NCBI RefSeq assembly: GCF_900249755.1
Contig: NZ_LT976853.1
Span: 62,001 to 126,000, forward strand
Length of the DNA: 64,000 nucleotides
Source of the DNA: Cupriavidus taiwanensis
GTDB lineage: Bacteria; Pseudomonadota; Gammaproteobacteria; Burkholderiales; Burkholderiaceae
Direction: 5' to 3'
Shown in pieces: positions 33,536 through 42,837 of this stretch. Positions within the stretch are counted from its first letter, which is position 1. Every line of letters starts with the position of its first letter. The notes beneath the pieces were generated by a model. It saw only the letters and a program-made list of their open reading frames with translations. It did no database searches and was not told where the DNA came from. Both the position numbers and the translations under genes were made by a program.

Positions 33536-35281
33536 ATGCGCCCCCGCCTTTCCGCCCTGCTCGACCGCCTGTGGGAGCAAGCCTTGCGCACGCCGCAGCG
33601 CTTCGTGGTGCTGTCGTTTGCCGTGGCATCGCTGTTGCTGCTGCTCATCGCCGCGCACGGGCTGACACTGCTGCGCGACCATGAAATCCAGTCGTTGCAG
33701 CAAACCCAGCAGTTGCAGGTCGCCGGCATCAGCTCGGTACTCAACGTCGAGGCCGAACGGCTGATGAGCGTGCGCAGCTTTGCCGAGCACCAGATCCGGC
33801 TGCAGACGGGGCCGCACGCGGTGGCGACCGATCCGCCGTTGCAGCAGGCGTACAACCAGCGCAACCAGGACCTGTGGATGCTGCCGGTGCCCGAAGGCGA
33901 CGCGGTGCTGCTAGGCGTCGGGCCGCGCCTGCTGTCGGGGCTGGCGGGCTTCGCGCGACGCGACCGCGACCTGCTGCCCGGCCTGTTCGTGGCCCGCGGC
34001 CTGAGCCACCTGCTCAGCGCAGAGCCGCCCAGCCCGCTGGTCGCGCGCCGGCTGCTGTACGTCTCGACCAACGGCTTCTTCGTCGCCCATCCGCCCGTTC
34101 CCGCCACCGCCGCGGCAGCAACGCTGCAGCATGTCGCCGGCGCCGGCTACCTCACCATGCACACGGCCGCTGCCAATCCGCAGCGCACCCTCCGCTGGGA
34201 CATGCAGGCCGCGTCAGACGGCAGCGGCGACAGCGCCCTGGCGCTGAGCGTGCCGGTCTATCTCAACGACGTCTTCCGCGGCGTCGCCATCACCGAGCTC
34301 TCGCAGCCCAGCCTGGACCAGTACCTGAGCCGGACCTCGCGCCCGAGCGTGCAGAGTTTCCTGGCCGATATCGATGGCAACCTGATCGCCGCCAGCGCCG
34401 GCAGTGTCAGGCGTGGCGAAACCCTGTCGATGGTGCTGCCGCCCGCCTGGCGCGAAGCCACCGCCGCCGAAATGTTCCGGCGCGGCGCGGGCACCATGCG
34501 CTTCCACGACGGCAGCCGCATCGTGTTCCAGCGCATCGGCAGCACCGGCCTGGTGCTGGTGGACTACTTCTCGGCCACCCAGATGCTGTGGCGTGTCGTG
34601 TCGCAGCTGAGCGCGTCGCTCGCGGCCGCCGCGCTGTCGCTGGGCTTGCTGCTGTGGGTCACGCTGAGGGGATTCAACCAGCTGTTCTCGCACTACCTGG
34701 CGCGTGGCGAGGCGCTGCGCGAGATGGCCGAGACCGACGCCCTGACCGGGCTGGCCAACCGCCGCGAGTTCGAGTCGCGCTTCGGCATCGAGTACCGCCA
34801 CAGCCTGCGCGAGCGGGCGCCGATGTCGCTGCTGATGATCGACATCGACCGCTTCAAGCGCATCAACGACCACTGGGGCCACGCCAGCGGCGACCGCGTG
34901 CTGCGCACGCTGGCCGACGTGCTGCGCGCCACGCTGCGCACGATCGACGTGCCGGCGCGCATCGGCGGCGAGGAGTTTGCCGTGCTGCTGCCGCGCACCG
35001 GCCTCGACGAAGCCACCCGGCTCGCCGAACGCCTGCGCGAGGTGCTGGGCCAGACCCCGTGCGACCCCGCCGCCGACGCCAGCGACAAGGGCCCGATCCG
35101 CTTCACGGTCTCGATCGGCGTCGCCGATGCGGGCGCGGACGGCACCGACGGGCTCGACACCATGCTGATGGTGGCGGACCGGCGGCTCTACGCCGCCAAG
35201 AACGCCGGGCGCAACCGCGTCATCAGCGATGACTGCGTGCCCGAGCCGAGGCCGGAGGTGCCGGCACCGATGGGGGGGTGA
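33536..35281 (+). CDS. Membrane diguanylate cyclase with periplasmic sensor and GGEEF domain
   Basis: The protein has 581 residues from the ATG at 33536 (GGAG 6 bases upstream). TM1 is at about 22-46. A periplasmic domain of about 300 residues, possibly Cache-like, follows, then TM2 at about 354-377. The GGDEF domain (about 400-565) has DALTGLANRREFESRF, DIDRFKRINDHWGHASGD and the catalytic GGEEF. The inhibitory I-site RxxD is intact as RTID, exactly five residues before GGEEF. So it should make c-di-GMP and be feedback-inhibited. The sensed signal is unknown. No EAL domain is present. Confidence 0.93.
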   Translation: MRPRLSALLDRLWEQALRTPQRFVVLSFAVASLLLLLIAAHGLTLLRDHEIQSLQQTQQLQVAGISSVLNVEAERLMSVRSFAEHQIRLQTGPHAVATDPPLQQAYNQRNQDLWMLPVPEGDAVLLGVGPRLLSGLAGFARRDRDLLPGLFVARGLSHLLSAEPPSPLVARRLLYVSTNGFFVAHPPVPATAAAATLQHVAGAGYLTMHTAAANPQRTLRWDMQAASDGSGDSALALSVPVYLNDVFRGVAITELSQPSLDQYLSRTSRPSVQSFLADIDGNLIAASAGSVRRGETLSMVLPPAWREATAAEMFRRGAGTMRFHDGSRIVFQRIGSTGLVLVDYFSATQMLWRVVSQLSASLAAAALSLGLLLWVTLRGFNQLFSHYLARGEALREMAETDALTGLANRREFESRFGIEYRHSLRERAPMSLLMIDIDRFKRINDHWGHASGDRVLRTLADVLRATLRTIDVPARIGGEEFAVLLPRTGLDEATRLAERLREVLGQTPCDPAADASDKGPIRFTVSIGVADAGADGTDGLDTMLMVADRRLYAAKNAGRNRVISDDCVPEPRPEVPAPMGG

Positions 35282-35331
35282 GTCGCGCCTGCCCGGGTCG
35301 GTGGCAGAAAAGTCTTCAGGGGGAAGAAAGT

Positions 35332-35407
35332 TGGCGCGCCCGGCTGGGATCGAACCAGCAACCCCTGCCTTCGGAGGGCAGTACTCTATCCATTGAGCTA
35401 CGGGCGC
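35332..35407 (-). tRNA. tRNA-Arg(CCG)
   Basis: On the minus strand the acceptor GCGCCCG (35407-35401) pairs with CGGGCGC (35342-35336), then discriminator G and an encoded CCA (35334-35332). The D arm is TAGCTCAATGGATAGAGTA, the anticodon loop is CTCCGAA giving anticodon CCG, and the T arm is GGTTCGATCC. All arms pair, with no sign of an intron or integrated element beside it. Confidence 0.97.
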
Positions 35408-35871
35408 ACAGGACGGTTTTGCAACCGGTTTTGCGGGTACAGCGGTTGCGGCGGGCGGATGCCGCCGCAGGAAAGTCGCATAGGATACCGCTTTTGCCGG
35501 GCGCCGTCCATGCGAGGCCGACGCGGGCGTCGGGGAACGTCTCGCAACCGCCGCTTTTTGGCACTGGCAGGGGGGCTTTGGCGCTATAATCGCCAGCTAT
35601 TTGCGTCAAATCGTGCCCGTCGCGCCGTCGGCGCAGCGAGTCGACCGGGGTCAAATCCGGGCGGCTGGTTGTGAGCGACAATCGGGCCCCGGTCCGGGAG
35701 ACAGTCCGAGGCACGCAAATGGCAACAGACCCAAGTCAGGCAAGGGCCGCAGGGGAGCGCGGGCGGTCCGGATGGGGCCGGATAGTGGTCAGCGAAGGGC
35801 CACACCAGGGCCAGAAAAAGCAAGCCGAGCGTAAGCGGCCAGAAGGTTTCCTGCAAAACTGAGAGTTCTGT
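35408..35871. other. Long structured leader upstream of the dihaem cytochrome
   Basis: TATAAT at 35585-35590 is a likely -10. The -35 is imperfect: CTGGCA at 15 bases, or TTGGCA at 21. The resulting 5' region of about 275 bases holds a GCGCC-GTC-GGCGC hairpin (35622-35634), a TTGT-GAGCG-ACAA dyad (35669-35681) and a 47-codon ORF (35719-35862). It could be a cis-regulatory leader or contain an independent small RNA. I recognise no known RNA family. Confidence 0.45.
35719..35862 (+). CDS. Possible 47-residue basic small protein
   Basis: ATG at 35719 follows CGAGG at 7 bases. The product, starting MATDPSQARAAGERG and ending RKRPEGFLQN, is hydrophilic and rich in Arg, Lys and Gln, with no signal peptide. 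It stops 9 bases before the cytochrome ATG, as in a coupled operon. No family is recognised. It may be a real small protein, a leader uORF or chance in a structured RNA. Confidence 0.33.
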   Translation: MATDPSQARAAGERGRSGWGRIVVSEGPHQGQKKQAERKRPEGFLQN

Positions 35872-36774
35872 ATGAGCGACGTCCACAACGAACACCCCGA
35901 GCACGAGTCTCCCATCAAAACCCCGAAGCAGTTGATCGCAGTCGTGATCGCGGCGTTCCTGGTGCCGATCATCGTGATCATCCTGCTGGTCAACTTCGTC
36001 GGACACGGCTCGACCGAAAGCGCCGGCGCGACCACCACCGCCGAAGCCGTCAACGACCGCATCAAGCCGGTCGCCTCGCTCGAAATCAAGGATCCCAACG
36101 CGCCGCGCGTGTTCAAGACCGGCGAGCAGGTCTACAAGGAAATCTGCGCCGCCTGCCACGCCACCGGCGCGGCGGGTGCGCCCAAGTACGGTACCGCGGC
36201 CGACTGGACCGCGCGCATCGGCCAGGGCTTCGAAGGCCTGATGAAGTCGGTGCTCAACGGCAAGGGCGCGATGCCGCCGCGCGCCGGCAGCACGCCTGAC
36301 GACTACACCGATTACGAACTGGCCCGCGCGGTGGTCTACATGGCCGACGCCGGCGGCGCCAAGTTCCCCGAGCCGGCCGCCCCGGCCGCAGCCGCGCCGA
36401 CCACGGCCGCTGCCCCGGATGCCGCTCCCGCTGCTGCGGCAGCGCCCGCCCCTGCCGCGCCGGCGGCTCCGGCAGCCGCTGCCGCGCCCGCACCGGCCGC
36501 CGCTGCTGCTCCGGCCGCGCCGGCCGCTGCCTCGGCCGAAGTGGGCAAGAAGGTCTACGAGCAAGTCTGCGCCGCCTGCCACGCCGCCGGCGTGGCCGGT
36601 GCGCCCAAGTTCGGCGACAAGGCCGCCTGGGCGCCGCGCCTGAAGGAAGGCATGGACGCGGTCCACAACTTCGCGCTCAAGGGCAAGGGCGTGATGCCGC
36701 CCAAGGGCGGCTATGCCGGCCCGGACGCCGACGTGATCGCCGCGTCGGACTACATGGCCAACGCCGCCAAGTAA
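35872..36774 (+). CDS. Membrane-anchored dihaem c-type cytochrome (c5-like domains)
   Basis: The protein has 300 residues. An N-terminal membrane anchor (about 21-43) leads to a first cytochrome domain, with haem motif CAACH at residues 92-96 and axial Met134 in GAMPP. An Ala/Pro linker of about 55 residues (about 167-222) follows. The second, paralogous domain has CAACH at 233-237 and Met275 in GVMPP. The two domains are near-duplicates (VYKEICAACHATGAAGAPK versus VYEQVCAACHAAGVAGAPK), showing internal duplication. It probably shuttles electrons between periplasmic donors and terminal oxidases. GAGAGTTCTGT precedes the ATG. Confidence 0.9.
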   Translation: MSDVHNEHPEHESPIKTPKQLIAVVIAAFLVPIIVIILLVNFVGHGSTESAGATTTAEAVNDRIKPVASLEIKDPNAPRVFKTGEQVYKEICAACHATGAAGAPKYGTAADWTARIGQGFEGLMKSVLNGKGAMPPRAGSTPDDYTDYELARAVVYMADAGGAKFPEPAAPAAAAPTTAAAPDAAPAAAAAPAPAAPAAPAAAAAPAPAAAAAPAAPAAASAEVGKKVYEQVCAACHAAGVAGAPKFGDKAAWAPRLKEGMDAVHNFALKGKGVMPPKGGYAGPDADVIAASDYMANAAK

Positions 36775-36791
36775 GCCGGCCCAGCCCTGAC

Positions 36792-36825
36792 AAAAAAACC
36801 CGCGCATCAGGCGCGGGTTTTTTTT
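36792..36825. terminator. Bidirectional Rho-independent terminator
   Basis: A 14-bp stem of seven A, CCCGCGC, a 5-base loop, GCGCGGG and eight T lies between the cytochrome gene and the convergent hemN. Confidence 0.93.
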
Positions 36826-36856
36826 CGTGCCGCCGGCGCGGGCCGGCGTTGCGCGC

Positions 36857-38329
36857 CTACACCACGCGCGAGTAGCGGGGCACCATGCGGATCGGCTGGG
36901 CGCCATCGTTGGCGGCGCGCGCGCCATTGTCGACGGGCCGGGCGGCGTCGTCGCGCAGGTAGCGGTCGAACACCATCGCCACGCGGCGCACCAGCAGACG
37001 GCCCAGCGGCGTCACGGTGATGCGGCCGGGTTGGCAGTGCACCAGTCCGTCCGCGGACAGGTGGCCCAGCTCGGCCAGCTCCGCGGCAAACGTGCGCTGG
37101 AAATCGATGCCATGCCGCGCCTCGATGCGCGGGAGGTCGAGCACGCCATGGCACATCAGGTCGCCGATCAGCTCGCGCCGCAGGTGGTCGTCGGCCGTCA
37201 TCGACACGCCGCGCGCCAGCGGCAGGCGGCCCTGGTCGAGCGCCCCGTAGTAGTCGTCGAGCGTGCGCGCGTTCTGCACGTAGCGGCCCGCGATCGCGCC
37301 GATGGCGGAGATGCCGAGCCCGACCTGGTCGTAGCCGGCGTGCGTCGAATAGCCCTGGAAATTGCGCTGCAGCCGGCCCTCGCGCTGGGCCACGGCCAGG
37401 TCGTCGTCCGGCAGCGCGAAGTGGTCCATGCCGATATAGACGTAGCCCTCGGCGGTGAGCCGCTCGATGGTCGAGACCAGGATGTCGAGCTTCTCGCCGG
37501 CCGGCGGCAAGGCGCTTTCGTCGATGCGGCGCTGCGGCTTGAACACATGCGGCAGGTGGGCGTAGCTGTAGACTGAAAGCCGGTCGGGACGCAGCGCCAG
37601 CACCTGGTCGATGGTGCGGCCAAAGCGTGCCGCGGTCTGGTGCGGCAGGCCGTAGATCAGGTCCAGGCTGACCGAGCGGAAGCCGAGCGCGCGCGCGGCG
37701 TCGACCACGGCGCGGGTCTCTGCGAACGGCTGGATGCGGTGGATGGCCTGCTGGACCTCGGCATCGAAATCCTGCACGCCCAGGCTGACGCGGTTGAAGC
37801 CGAGTTCGGCGAGCAGCGCCATGCGGTCCGGGTCGACGCGGCGCGGGTCGATCTCGATCGAGTGCTCGCCATCGGCCGCCAGCGTGAAATGCGTGTTCAG
37901 CAGCGCCATCACCCGACGCATTTCTTCCGAATTCAGGAAGGTTGGCGTGCCGCCGCCCCAGTGCGACTGGACCACCTGCCGGCGCGTACCGAGCCGCTCG
38001 GCCACCAGCGCCATCTCGCGCCCCAGGTAGCCGACGTAGCGCGCGCTGCGGCCGTGGTCGCGGGTGATGATCTTGTTGCAGCCGCAGTAGTAGCAGATGT
38101 TCTCGCAGAACGGGATATGCAGGTACAGCGACAACGGCGCCGGCGCGGCGCTGCGGCACGCGTCCAGCGCGTCGTGGTACAGCGACAGGTCGGGACCGTT
38201 GAGGAAGCGGTCCGCGGTCGGGTACGAGGTGTAGCGCGGACCGTTGCCGTCGATGCGCCCGGCGAGCGCGCGGAAGTCGGAAAGCGCGCGGCGGTCGAGC
38301 GCGGGGGAAGTCATGGCGGACGGGTTCAT
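36857..38329 (-). CDS. hemN: Oxygen-independent coproporphyrinogen III oxidase
   Basis: This 490-residue radical-SAM enzyme decarboxylates coproporphyrinogen III without oxygen in haem synthesis. The cluster motif is Cys75-x3-Cys79-x2-Cys82 with the extra Cys84 ([11 protein letters not shown]), as in E. coli Hem[13 protein letters not shown] at the N-terminus and the C-terminal HemN domain ([20 protein letters not shown]) are complete, so it is a true HemN rather than HemW. An ATG at 38314 is an alternative start. An FNR-type box lies about 60 bases upstream (38390-38403), which fits induction at low oxygen. Confidence 0.96.
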   Translation of the reverse strand: MNPSAMTSPALDRRALSDFRALAGRIDGNGPRYTSYPTADRFLNGPDLSLYHDALDACRSAAPAPLSLYLHIPFCENICYYCGCNKIITRDHGRSARYVGYLGREMALVAERLGTRRQVVQSHWGGGTPTFLNSEEMRRVMALLNTHFTLAADGEHSIEIDPRRVDPDRMALLAELGFNRVSLGVQDFDAEVQQAIHRIQPFAETRAVVDAARALGFRSVSLDLIYGLPHQTAARFGRTIDQVLALRPDRLSVYSYAHLPHVFKPQRRIDESALPPAGEKLDILVSTIERLTAEGYVYIGMDHFALPDDDLAVAQREGRLQRNFQGYSTHAGYDQVGLGISAIGAIAGRYVQNARTLDDYYGALDQGRLPLARGVSMTADDHLRRELIGDLMCHGVLDLPRIEARHGIDFQRTFAAELAELGHLSADGLVHCQPGRITVTPLGRLLVRRVAMVFDRYLRDDAARPVDNGARAANDGAQPIRMVPRYSRVV

Positions 38330-38389
38330 GGGGGCGCGGGGGAATGGGTGTGCGACACGCCATCGTAGGACCGGGCCGGCGCCAGCAGC

Positions 38390-38403
38390 TTGACCGCCGT
38401 CAA
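38390..38403. promoter_or_regulatory. FNR/ANR-type binding site upstream of hemN
   Basis: TTGAC-CGCC-GTCAA is symmetric, one base per half-site away from the TTGAT-N4-ATCAA consensus. The distance to the hemN start suits activation by an FNR-family protein. Confidence 0.72.
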
Positions 38404-38569
38404 GCCGCGGCCTGAGCCACCGCCCTCGCCGCGGGCCGGCATGCGCGCGTACGTCACATCGGCGTCACAGGTGCCGGGTACGCTGCGTGCCACCGCGCGC
38501 GAACGAGATCCTTTACCCTCACCGCCGTGTCGATTTCCCGCCAGACCTCCATGACACCGCCGCAGCGGC

Positions 38570-40684
38570 TCAGCCCGCGGCCGCCTTGCCGCCGCTGCCA
38601 CCATTCCCGAGCAGCGCCTTGAGCGCGCCGAGGCGGTCCTTCGGGCTCATCGCCGGGGTCGCGTCGACCGGCGCGGGCGCCTCTTCCAGCTTCATCTCGC
38701 CGATAAAGCGCGACGGCTGGCACGAATAGGTCTCGCGCGCACGCTTGCGCTTCTTGCACCAGCTGACATGCAGGCTGCGCTGCGCACGCGTGATGCCCAC
38801 ATACATCAGGCGCCGCTCTTCCTCGATCTTGTCGTCGCTCATGTCCTCGTCCTCGCGGCAGTGGGGCAGGATGCCCTCCTCCACGCCGACCAGGAACACA
38901 TGCGGATACTCCAGCCCCTTGGACGCATGCAGCGTGGACAGCCGCACCGCGTCCGGGTCTTCCTCGCGCCCTTCCAGCATGCTCATCAGCGCCACGGTCT
39001 GCGTCAGTTCGAGCAGGTTCTTGCCTTCGCTGCCGAAGCCGTCGGCGGTGTCGAAGCCGGTGGCCCCCTCGCCTTCCGCGCCTTGCGCGCCCTCGGGCTT
39101 GGTGCCCTTGCGCTTGAGCCAGTCGAGGAATTCCAGCGTATTGGTCCAGCGCGACTGCGCCTGCCGTTCGTCGAAGCTGTCGTACAGGTAGGCCTCGTAG
39201 TGGATGCCGGCCATCAGGTCATCGAGCACCTCGGTGGCCGGATCCTTCGCCGCGCGGTCGGCCAGCCGCACCATCGATTCGCAGAACACGCGCAGCGGTT
39301 CCAGCTGGCGCGGCTGCAGCTTGCCTTCGATGCCGCCCATCATCGCCGCCTCGAACAGCGACACCTTGGCCTGGCCGGCGAAGGTGCCCAGCACTTCGAG
39401 CGTGGTGTTGCCCACCCCGCGCCGCGGCGTGGTGATGGCGCGGATAAAGGCGGGATCGTCGTCGGGATTGGCGATCAGGCGCAGGTAGGCGCAGATGTCC
39501 TTGATCTCGGCCTTGTCGAAGAAGCTCTGGCCGCCCGACAGCACGTAGGGGATGCGTTCGCGCCGCAGGATCTGCTCGAACAGCCGCGCCTGGTGGTTGC
39601 CGCGGTACAGGATGGCGTAGTCGCGGAACTGCGCGCGGCGCTCGAACTTGTGCGCGGACAGGCGGAACACCACCGACTCGGCCTCGTGCTCCTCGTCGTT
39701 CATCGGGTGGATGGCGATGGGGTCGCCCATGCCGTGCTCGCTCCACAGCTTCTTGTCGAACAGCTTGGGGTTGTTGGCGATGACGGCGTTGGCTGCTTCC
39801 AGGATGCGCACGGTGGAGCGGTAGTTCTGCTCCAGCTTGATCACCTTCAGGTCGGGGAAGTCGGTCTGCAGCCCGCGCAGGTTGTCCAGCGTGGCGCCGC
39901 GCCAGCCATAGATGGCCTGGTCGTCGTCGCCCACCGCGGTGAAGGCCGGCGCGCGCAGGTGCGAGCCGCCGGCCAGCAGCTTGAGCAGCTGGTACTGGCA
40001 GGCGTTGGTGTCCTGGTATTCGTCGACCAGGAAGTAGCGCAGGCGGTTCTGCCATTTCAGCCGTACCGCTTCATCGCGCGCGAACAGTTCCGCCGGCAGG
40101 CGGATCAGGTCGTCGAAATCCACTGCCTGGTAGGCGTGCAGCGTGGCCACATAGTTGTGGTAGACCAGCGCGGCCTGGTGCTCGTCGGCATTGGCGGCCT
40201 GCGCGATCGCGGCCTCCGGATCGACCATGCCGTTCTTCCACAGCGAGATGGTGCTTTGCACGCCGCGGATCAGCTTCTTGTCGGTGGTGCCGAGCTGCTC
40301 CTGGATCAGGCCGAAGCAGTCGTCCGAATCCATGATCGAGAACTGCGGCTTCAGGCCGACGCGCTCGGCCTCCATGCGCAGGATCTGCACGCCCAGCGAG
40401 TGGAAGGTGCAGACCGTCAGCTGCCTGAGCGGGATGCGCTTGCCCTCGCGCGTGGTCTTGCCCTCCATCAGCTTGGCGATGCGCTCCTGCATTTCCTTGG
40501 CCGCCTTGTTGGTGAAGGTGACGGCGGCGATATGGCGCGGCTCGAAGCCCTTGTCCTCGATCAGATGCGCGATCTTCTGCGTGATCACCCGGGTCTTCCC
40601 AGAGCCCGCGCCAGCCAGCACCAGGCAAGGCCCGTCCAGGTAGCGGACGGCTTCGGATTGGGCGGGGTTCAGGCCATGGGTCAT
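38570..40684 (-). CDS. rep: ATP-dependent DNA helicase Rep (UvrD/Rep superfamily 1)
   Basis: The protein has 704 residues starting at the ATG at 40684 (MTHGLNPAQSEAVRYLDGP). It has Walker A AGAGSGKTRV (24-33), motif Ia TFTNKAAKEMQER, the Walker B region FLVDEYQDTN, motif III GDDDQAIYGWRGA, VIKLEQNYRST, LSTLHASKGLEYPHVF and VGITRAQRSLHVSWC. The overall similarity and lack of the UvrD C-terminal extension favour Rep, which moves 3'-5' and clears proteins ahead of forks. E. coli Rep has 673 residues. It includes an acidic Gly-rich insert around TKPEGAQGAEGEGATGF. It is probably monocistronic. Confidence 0.93.
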   Translation of the reverse strand: MTHGLNPAQSEAVRYLDGPCLVLAGAGSGKTRVITQKIAHLIEDKGFEPRHIAAVTFTNKAAKEMQERIAKLMEGKTTREGKRIPLRQLTVCTFHSLGVQILRMEAERVGLKPQFSIMDSDDCFGLIQEQLGTTDKKLIRGVQSTISLWKNGMVDPEAAIAQAANADEHQAALVYHNYVATLHAYQAVDFDDLIRLPAELFARDEAVRLKWQNRLRYFLVDEYQDTNACQYQLLKLLAGGSHLRAPAFTAVGDDDQAIYGWRGATLDNLRGLQTDFPDLKVIKLEQNYRSTVRILEAANAVIANNPKLFDKKLWSEHGMGDPIAIHPMNDEEHEAESVVFRLSAHKFERRAQFRDYAILYRGNHQARLFEQILRRERIPYVLSGGQSFFDKAEIKDICAYLRLIANPDDDPAFIRAITTPRRGVGNTTLEVLGTFAGQAKVSLFEAAMMGGIEGKLQPRQLEPLRVFCESMVRLADRAAKDPATEVLDDLMAGIHYEAYLYDSFDERQAQSRWTNTLEFLDWLKRKGTKPEGAQGAEGEGATGFDTADGFGSEGKNLLELTQTVALMSMLEGREEDPDAVRLSTLHASKGLEYPHVFLVGVEEGILPHCREDEDMSDDKIEEERRLMYVGITRAQRSLHVSWCKKRKRARETYSCQPSRFIGEMKLEEAPAPVDATPAMSPKDRLGALKALLGNGGSGGKAAAG

Positions 40685-40957
40685 GCGGGGCGGGCGTTGG
40701 GGGCGGCAGCGGAATCGAACGAAACGGGCGGGATTTGCCGGCATCCCGTCGGCGGGAACGCGGCAAAGCTGCCGATGTTAACACGCGCGCCATGGCAGGT
40801 CAGTCAGCAAAATCCGCGACCACGGGCCTGGCTTGTGTCACCGGCGTAACACTTCGTAAAGAGCGGAGCCATTGGCATAACGCGACGCTCTAACCAGTGT
40901 GTCCCCCGGCCCGCCGGGCTGCATGGGCATGCACGAATCATCACATCGGAGCCAGCA

Positions 40958-41185
40958 ATGAAAACCCTGCAAACTTTGACCAAGGTGACCCTGATCGGCA
41001 TGACGGTCGCGGCCTTCGCGGGTTGCGCGGACATGACCCCGAAACAACGTAATACCGCCATTGGTGCCGGTGCCGGCGCGGTGGGCGGCGCCGTGCTGAC
41101 CGACGGCAGCGCGCTCGGCACGCTGGGCGGCGCGGCAGTGGGCGGCGTGATCGGCAACGTCGTCACCGACGACAAGAAGAAGTAA
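40958..41185 (+). CDS. Glycine-zipper lipoprotein (OsmB-like)
   Basis: This 75-residue protein has a lipoprotein signal with lipobox AFAGC (Cys about 23). It is followed by a Gly-zipper segment, GAGAGAVGGAVLTD, and a second one, GTLGGAAVGGVIGNVV, of the glycine-zipper-2TM type, and a KKK tail. Such proteins sit in the outer membrane and are often osmotically or stress-induced. TCGGAGCCAGC precedes the ATG. The 273-base upstream gap shows no clear promoter pair, though TTGTGT...TAACAC near 40830-40855 is possible. Confidence 0.78.
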   Translation: MKTLQTLTKVTLIGMTVAAFAGCADMTPKQRNTAIGAGAGAVGGAVLTDGSALGTLGGAAVGGVIGNVVTDDKKK

Positions 41186-41250
41186 ACCGGGAAGCCGGCG
41201 GGAAGCAGCCCGGCCCCGCAGCGGTGGGTACGGCAGGCCTCTGCCGTGGT

Positions 41251-41279
41251 TTGACAAAGGCCGGGGCCTCCCGTACATT
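41251..41279 (+). promoter_or_regulatory. Sigma70 promoter of the gcv operon
   Basis: A perfect TTGACA (41251-41256), 17 bases and TACATT (41274-41279) would start transcription about 41286, a few bases before the riboswitch. Confidence 0.85.
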
Positions 41280-41290
41280 GCGCGCATCCA

Positions 41291-41577
41291 ACCGGGAGAG
41301 CGCGCATCGCCTGCGCCGCCGAAGGGGTATCACCCGAAAACTCTCAGGCACCACGGACCGGTAGGATCGGCATGCAACATGCACACGATGCATGCCGCAC
41401 TCTGGAGAGCGGCACCCGCCATTCGTGCGAGCGTGCCCACCGAAGGGGCGCGCGAGGATGGGATCCCACGGATCCGTCTCGTAATCTCTCAGGTATCGAG
41501 GACAGAGGGGTCATCCGCCGCAGCGGATTGCTTGCCATATTGGCGTAGCGATCGTTGCGGCGGATGACCCTTTTTTC
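41291..41577 (+). promoter_or_regulatory. Tandem glycine riboswitch
   Basis: Two similar aptamers are visible. The first (about 41291-41362) has CCGGGAGAG, CCGCCGAAGGGG, then ACTCTCAGGCACC and GGACCG. The second (about 41401-41509) has TCTGGAGAG, CCACCGAAGGGG, then ATCTCTCAGGTATCGAGGACAGA. The GGAGAG/CTCTCAGG pairs and CGAAGGGG are hallmarks of gcvT riboswitches that bind glycine cooperatively. A terminator follows directly, and gcvT starts at 41611. By analogy with known cases, glycine should disrupt the terminator and switch the cleavage genes on. Confidence 0.95.
41508..41576 (+). terminator. Riboswitch-controlled terminator
   Basis: A 15-bp stem (41508-41522 with 41556-41570; GGGTCATCCGCCGCA and its complement) is followed by six T. 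Its 5' arm directly abuts the end of aptamer 2, so ligand binding can compete with it. Confidence 0.9.
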
Positions 41578-41610
41578 GTTTTCGCCAACCGAGACTGCCC
41601 CGAGGATCCC

Positions 41611-42738
41611 ATGACGCTCCAGGCCACGCCCCTCAACGCTATCCACCGCGCCCTCGGCGCCCGCATGGTCGACTTCGGCGGCTGGGACATGCCGGTCAAC
41701 TATGGCTCGCAGATCGAAGAGCACCACGCCGTGCGCAACGATGCGGGCATGTTCGACGTCTCGCACATGTGCGTGGTCGACCTCGCCGGCGCCAATACCC
41801 ACAGCTTCCTGCGCGGCCTGCTGGCCAACAATGTCGACAAGCTGCAGACGCCCGGCAAGGCGCTCTATTCCTGCATGCTCGACGAGAACGGCGGCGTCAT
41901 CGACGACCTGATCGTCTATTTCTTCGCCGAGGACCGCTTCCGCCTGGTGGTCAACGCCGGCACCGCGGTGGGCGATATCGACTGGATCCGCGCCCGCAAC
42001 GACGCCACCGGCAGCGGCGTGACCATCACGCCGCGCCGTGAAGATGTCGCACCCGAAGGTGTGGAACCGCTTGCGATCGTCGCGGTGCAGGGGCCCAACG
42101 CGCGCGCCAAGGTGTGGAGCACCTTCCCGTCGACCCAGCCTGCCGATGCGCTCAAGCCGTTCAACGCGGTGGTGGTGCAGGACCCGGCCCTCGGCGAAGT
42201 GATGGTGGCGCGTACCGGCTACACCGGCGAGGACGGCTTCGAACTGGTGGTGCCGGCCGCGAGCGTCGCCGGCCTGTGGGAAAAGCTCAATGCCGCGGGC
42301 GTGCGCCCGGCCGGCCTGGGCGCGCGCGACACGCTGCGCCTGGAAGCCGGCATGAACCTGTACGGCCAGGATATGGATATCAAGGTCTCGCCGCTGGATG
42401 CGGGCCTGGCGTGGACCGTCGACCTGCAGAGCGAGCGCGACTTCACCGGCAAGGCGGCGCTGGCGGCCCAGGGGCAGCAGCAACAGTTCCTCGGCCTGAT
42501 CCTGCGAGACAAGGGCGGCGTGCTGCGCGCCCACCAGAAAGTCATCACCCCCGCCGGTGACGGTGAAATCACCAGCGGCACCTTCAGCCCCTCGCTGTCG
42601 CAATCGATCGCGTTCGCGCGCCTGCCCAAGGGCGTGAACGTGGGCGACACCGTGCAGGTGGCCATCCGCGACCGCAAACTCAACGCGACTGTGGTTAAAC
42701 TGCCGTTTGTGCGTCATGGCAAGGCACTCGTGAGCTAA
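41611..42738 (+). CDS. gcvT: Glycine cleavage system T-protein (aminomethyltransferase)
   Basis: The protein has 375 residues. The folate-dependent T-protein takes the aminomethyl group from lipoyl-GcvH, releases ammonia and makes 5,10-methylene-THF. Motifs are [31 protein letters not shown] with the catalytic Asp region, [30 protein letters not shown] and the C-terminal barrel. The riboswitch and terminator end just upstream. gcvH follows after 99 bases. Confidence 0.97.
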   Translation: MTLQATPLNAIHRALGARMVDFGGWDMPVNYGSQIEEHHAVRNDAGMFDVSHMCVVDLAGANTHSFLRGLLANNVDKLQTPGKALYSCMLDENGGVIDDLIVYFFAEDRFRLVVNAGTAVGDIDWIRARNDATGSGVTITPRREDVAPEGVEPLAIVAVQGPNARAKVWSTFPSTQPADALKPFNAVVVQDPALGEVMVARTGYTGEDGFELVVPAASVAGLWEKLNAAGVRPAGLGARDTLRLEAGMNLYGQDMDIKVSPLDAGLAWTVDLQSERDFTGKAALAAQGQQQQFLGLILRDKGGVLRAHQKVITPAGDGEITSGTFSPSLSQSIAFARLPKGVNVGDTVQVAIRDRKLNATVVKLPFVRHGKALVS

Positions 42739-42837
42739 GGGCACGCCCCGCTCACCCAACGGTCGCCCTCGCCTGCCGGCAGCGTTGCCGGGCAGGCATC
42801 ACCCAACAAGAAACAGATCTGAATCCGGAGAACCTTC

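Noticed and set aside
35332..35407. tRNA-Arg as an integration site with an island
   Set aside because: No integrase, no repeated tRNA 3' end and only core genes on both sides.
35591..35720. 6S RNA or RNase P RNA upstream of the cytochrome
   Set aside because: The conserved central bubble of 6S and the GAGGAAAGTCC core of RNase P RNA are absent.
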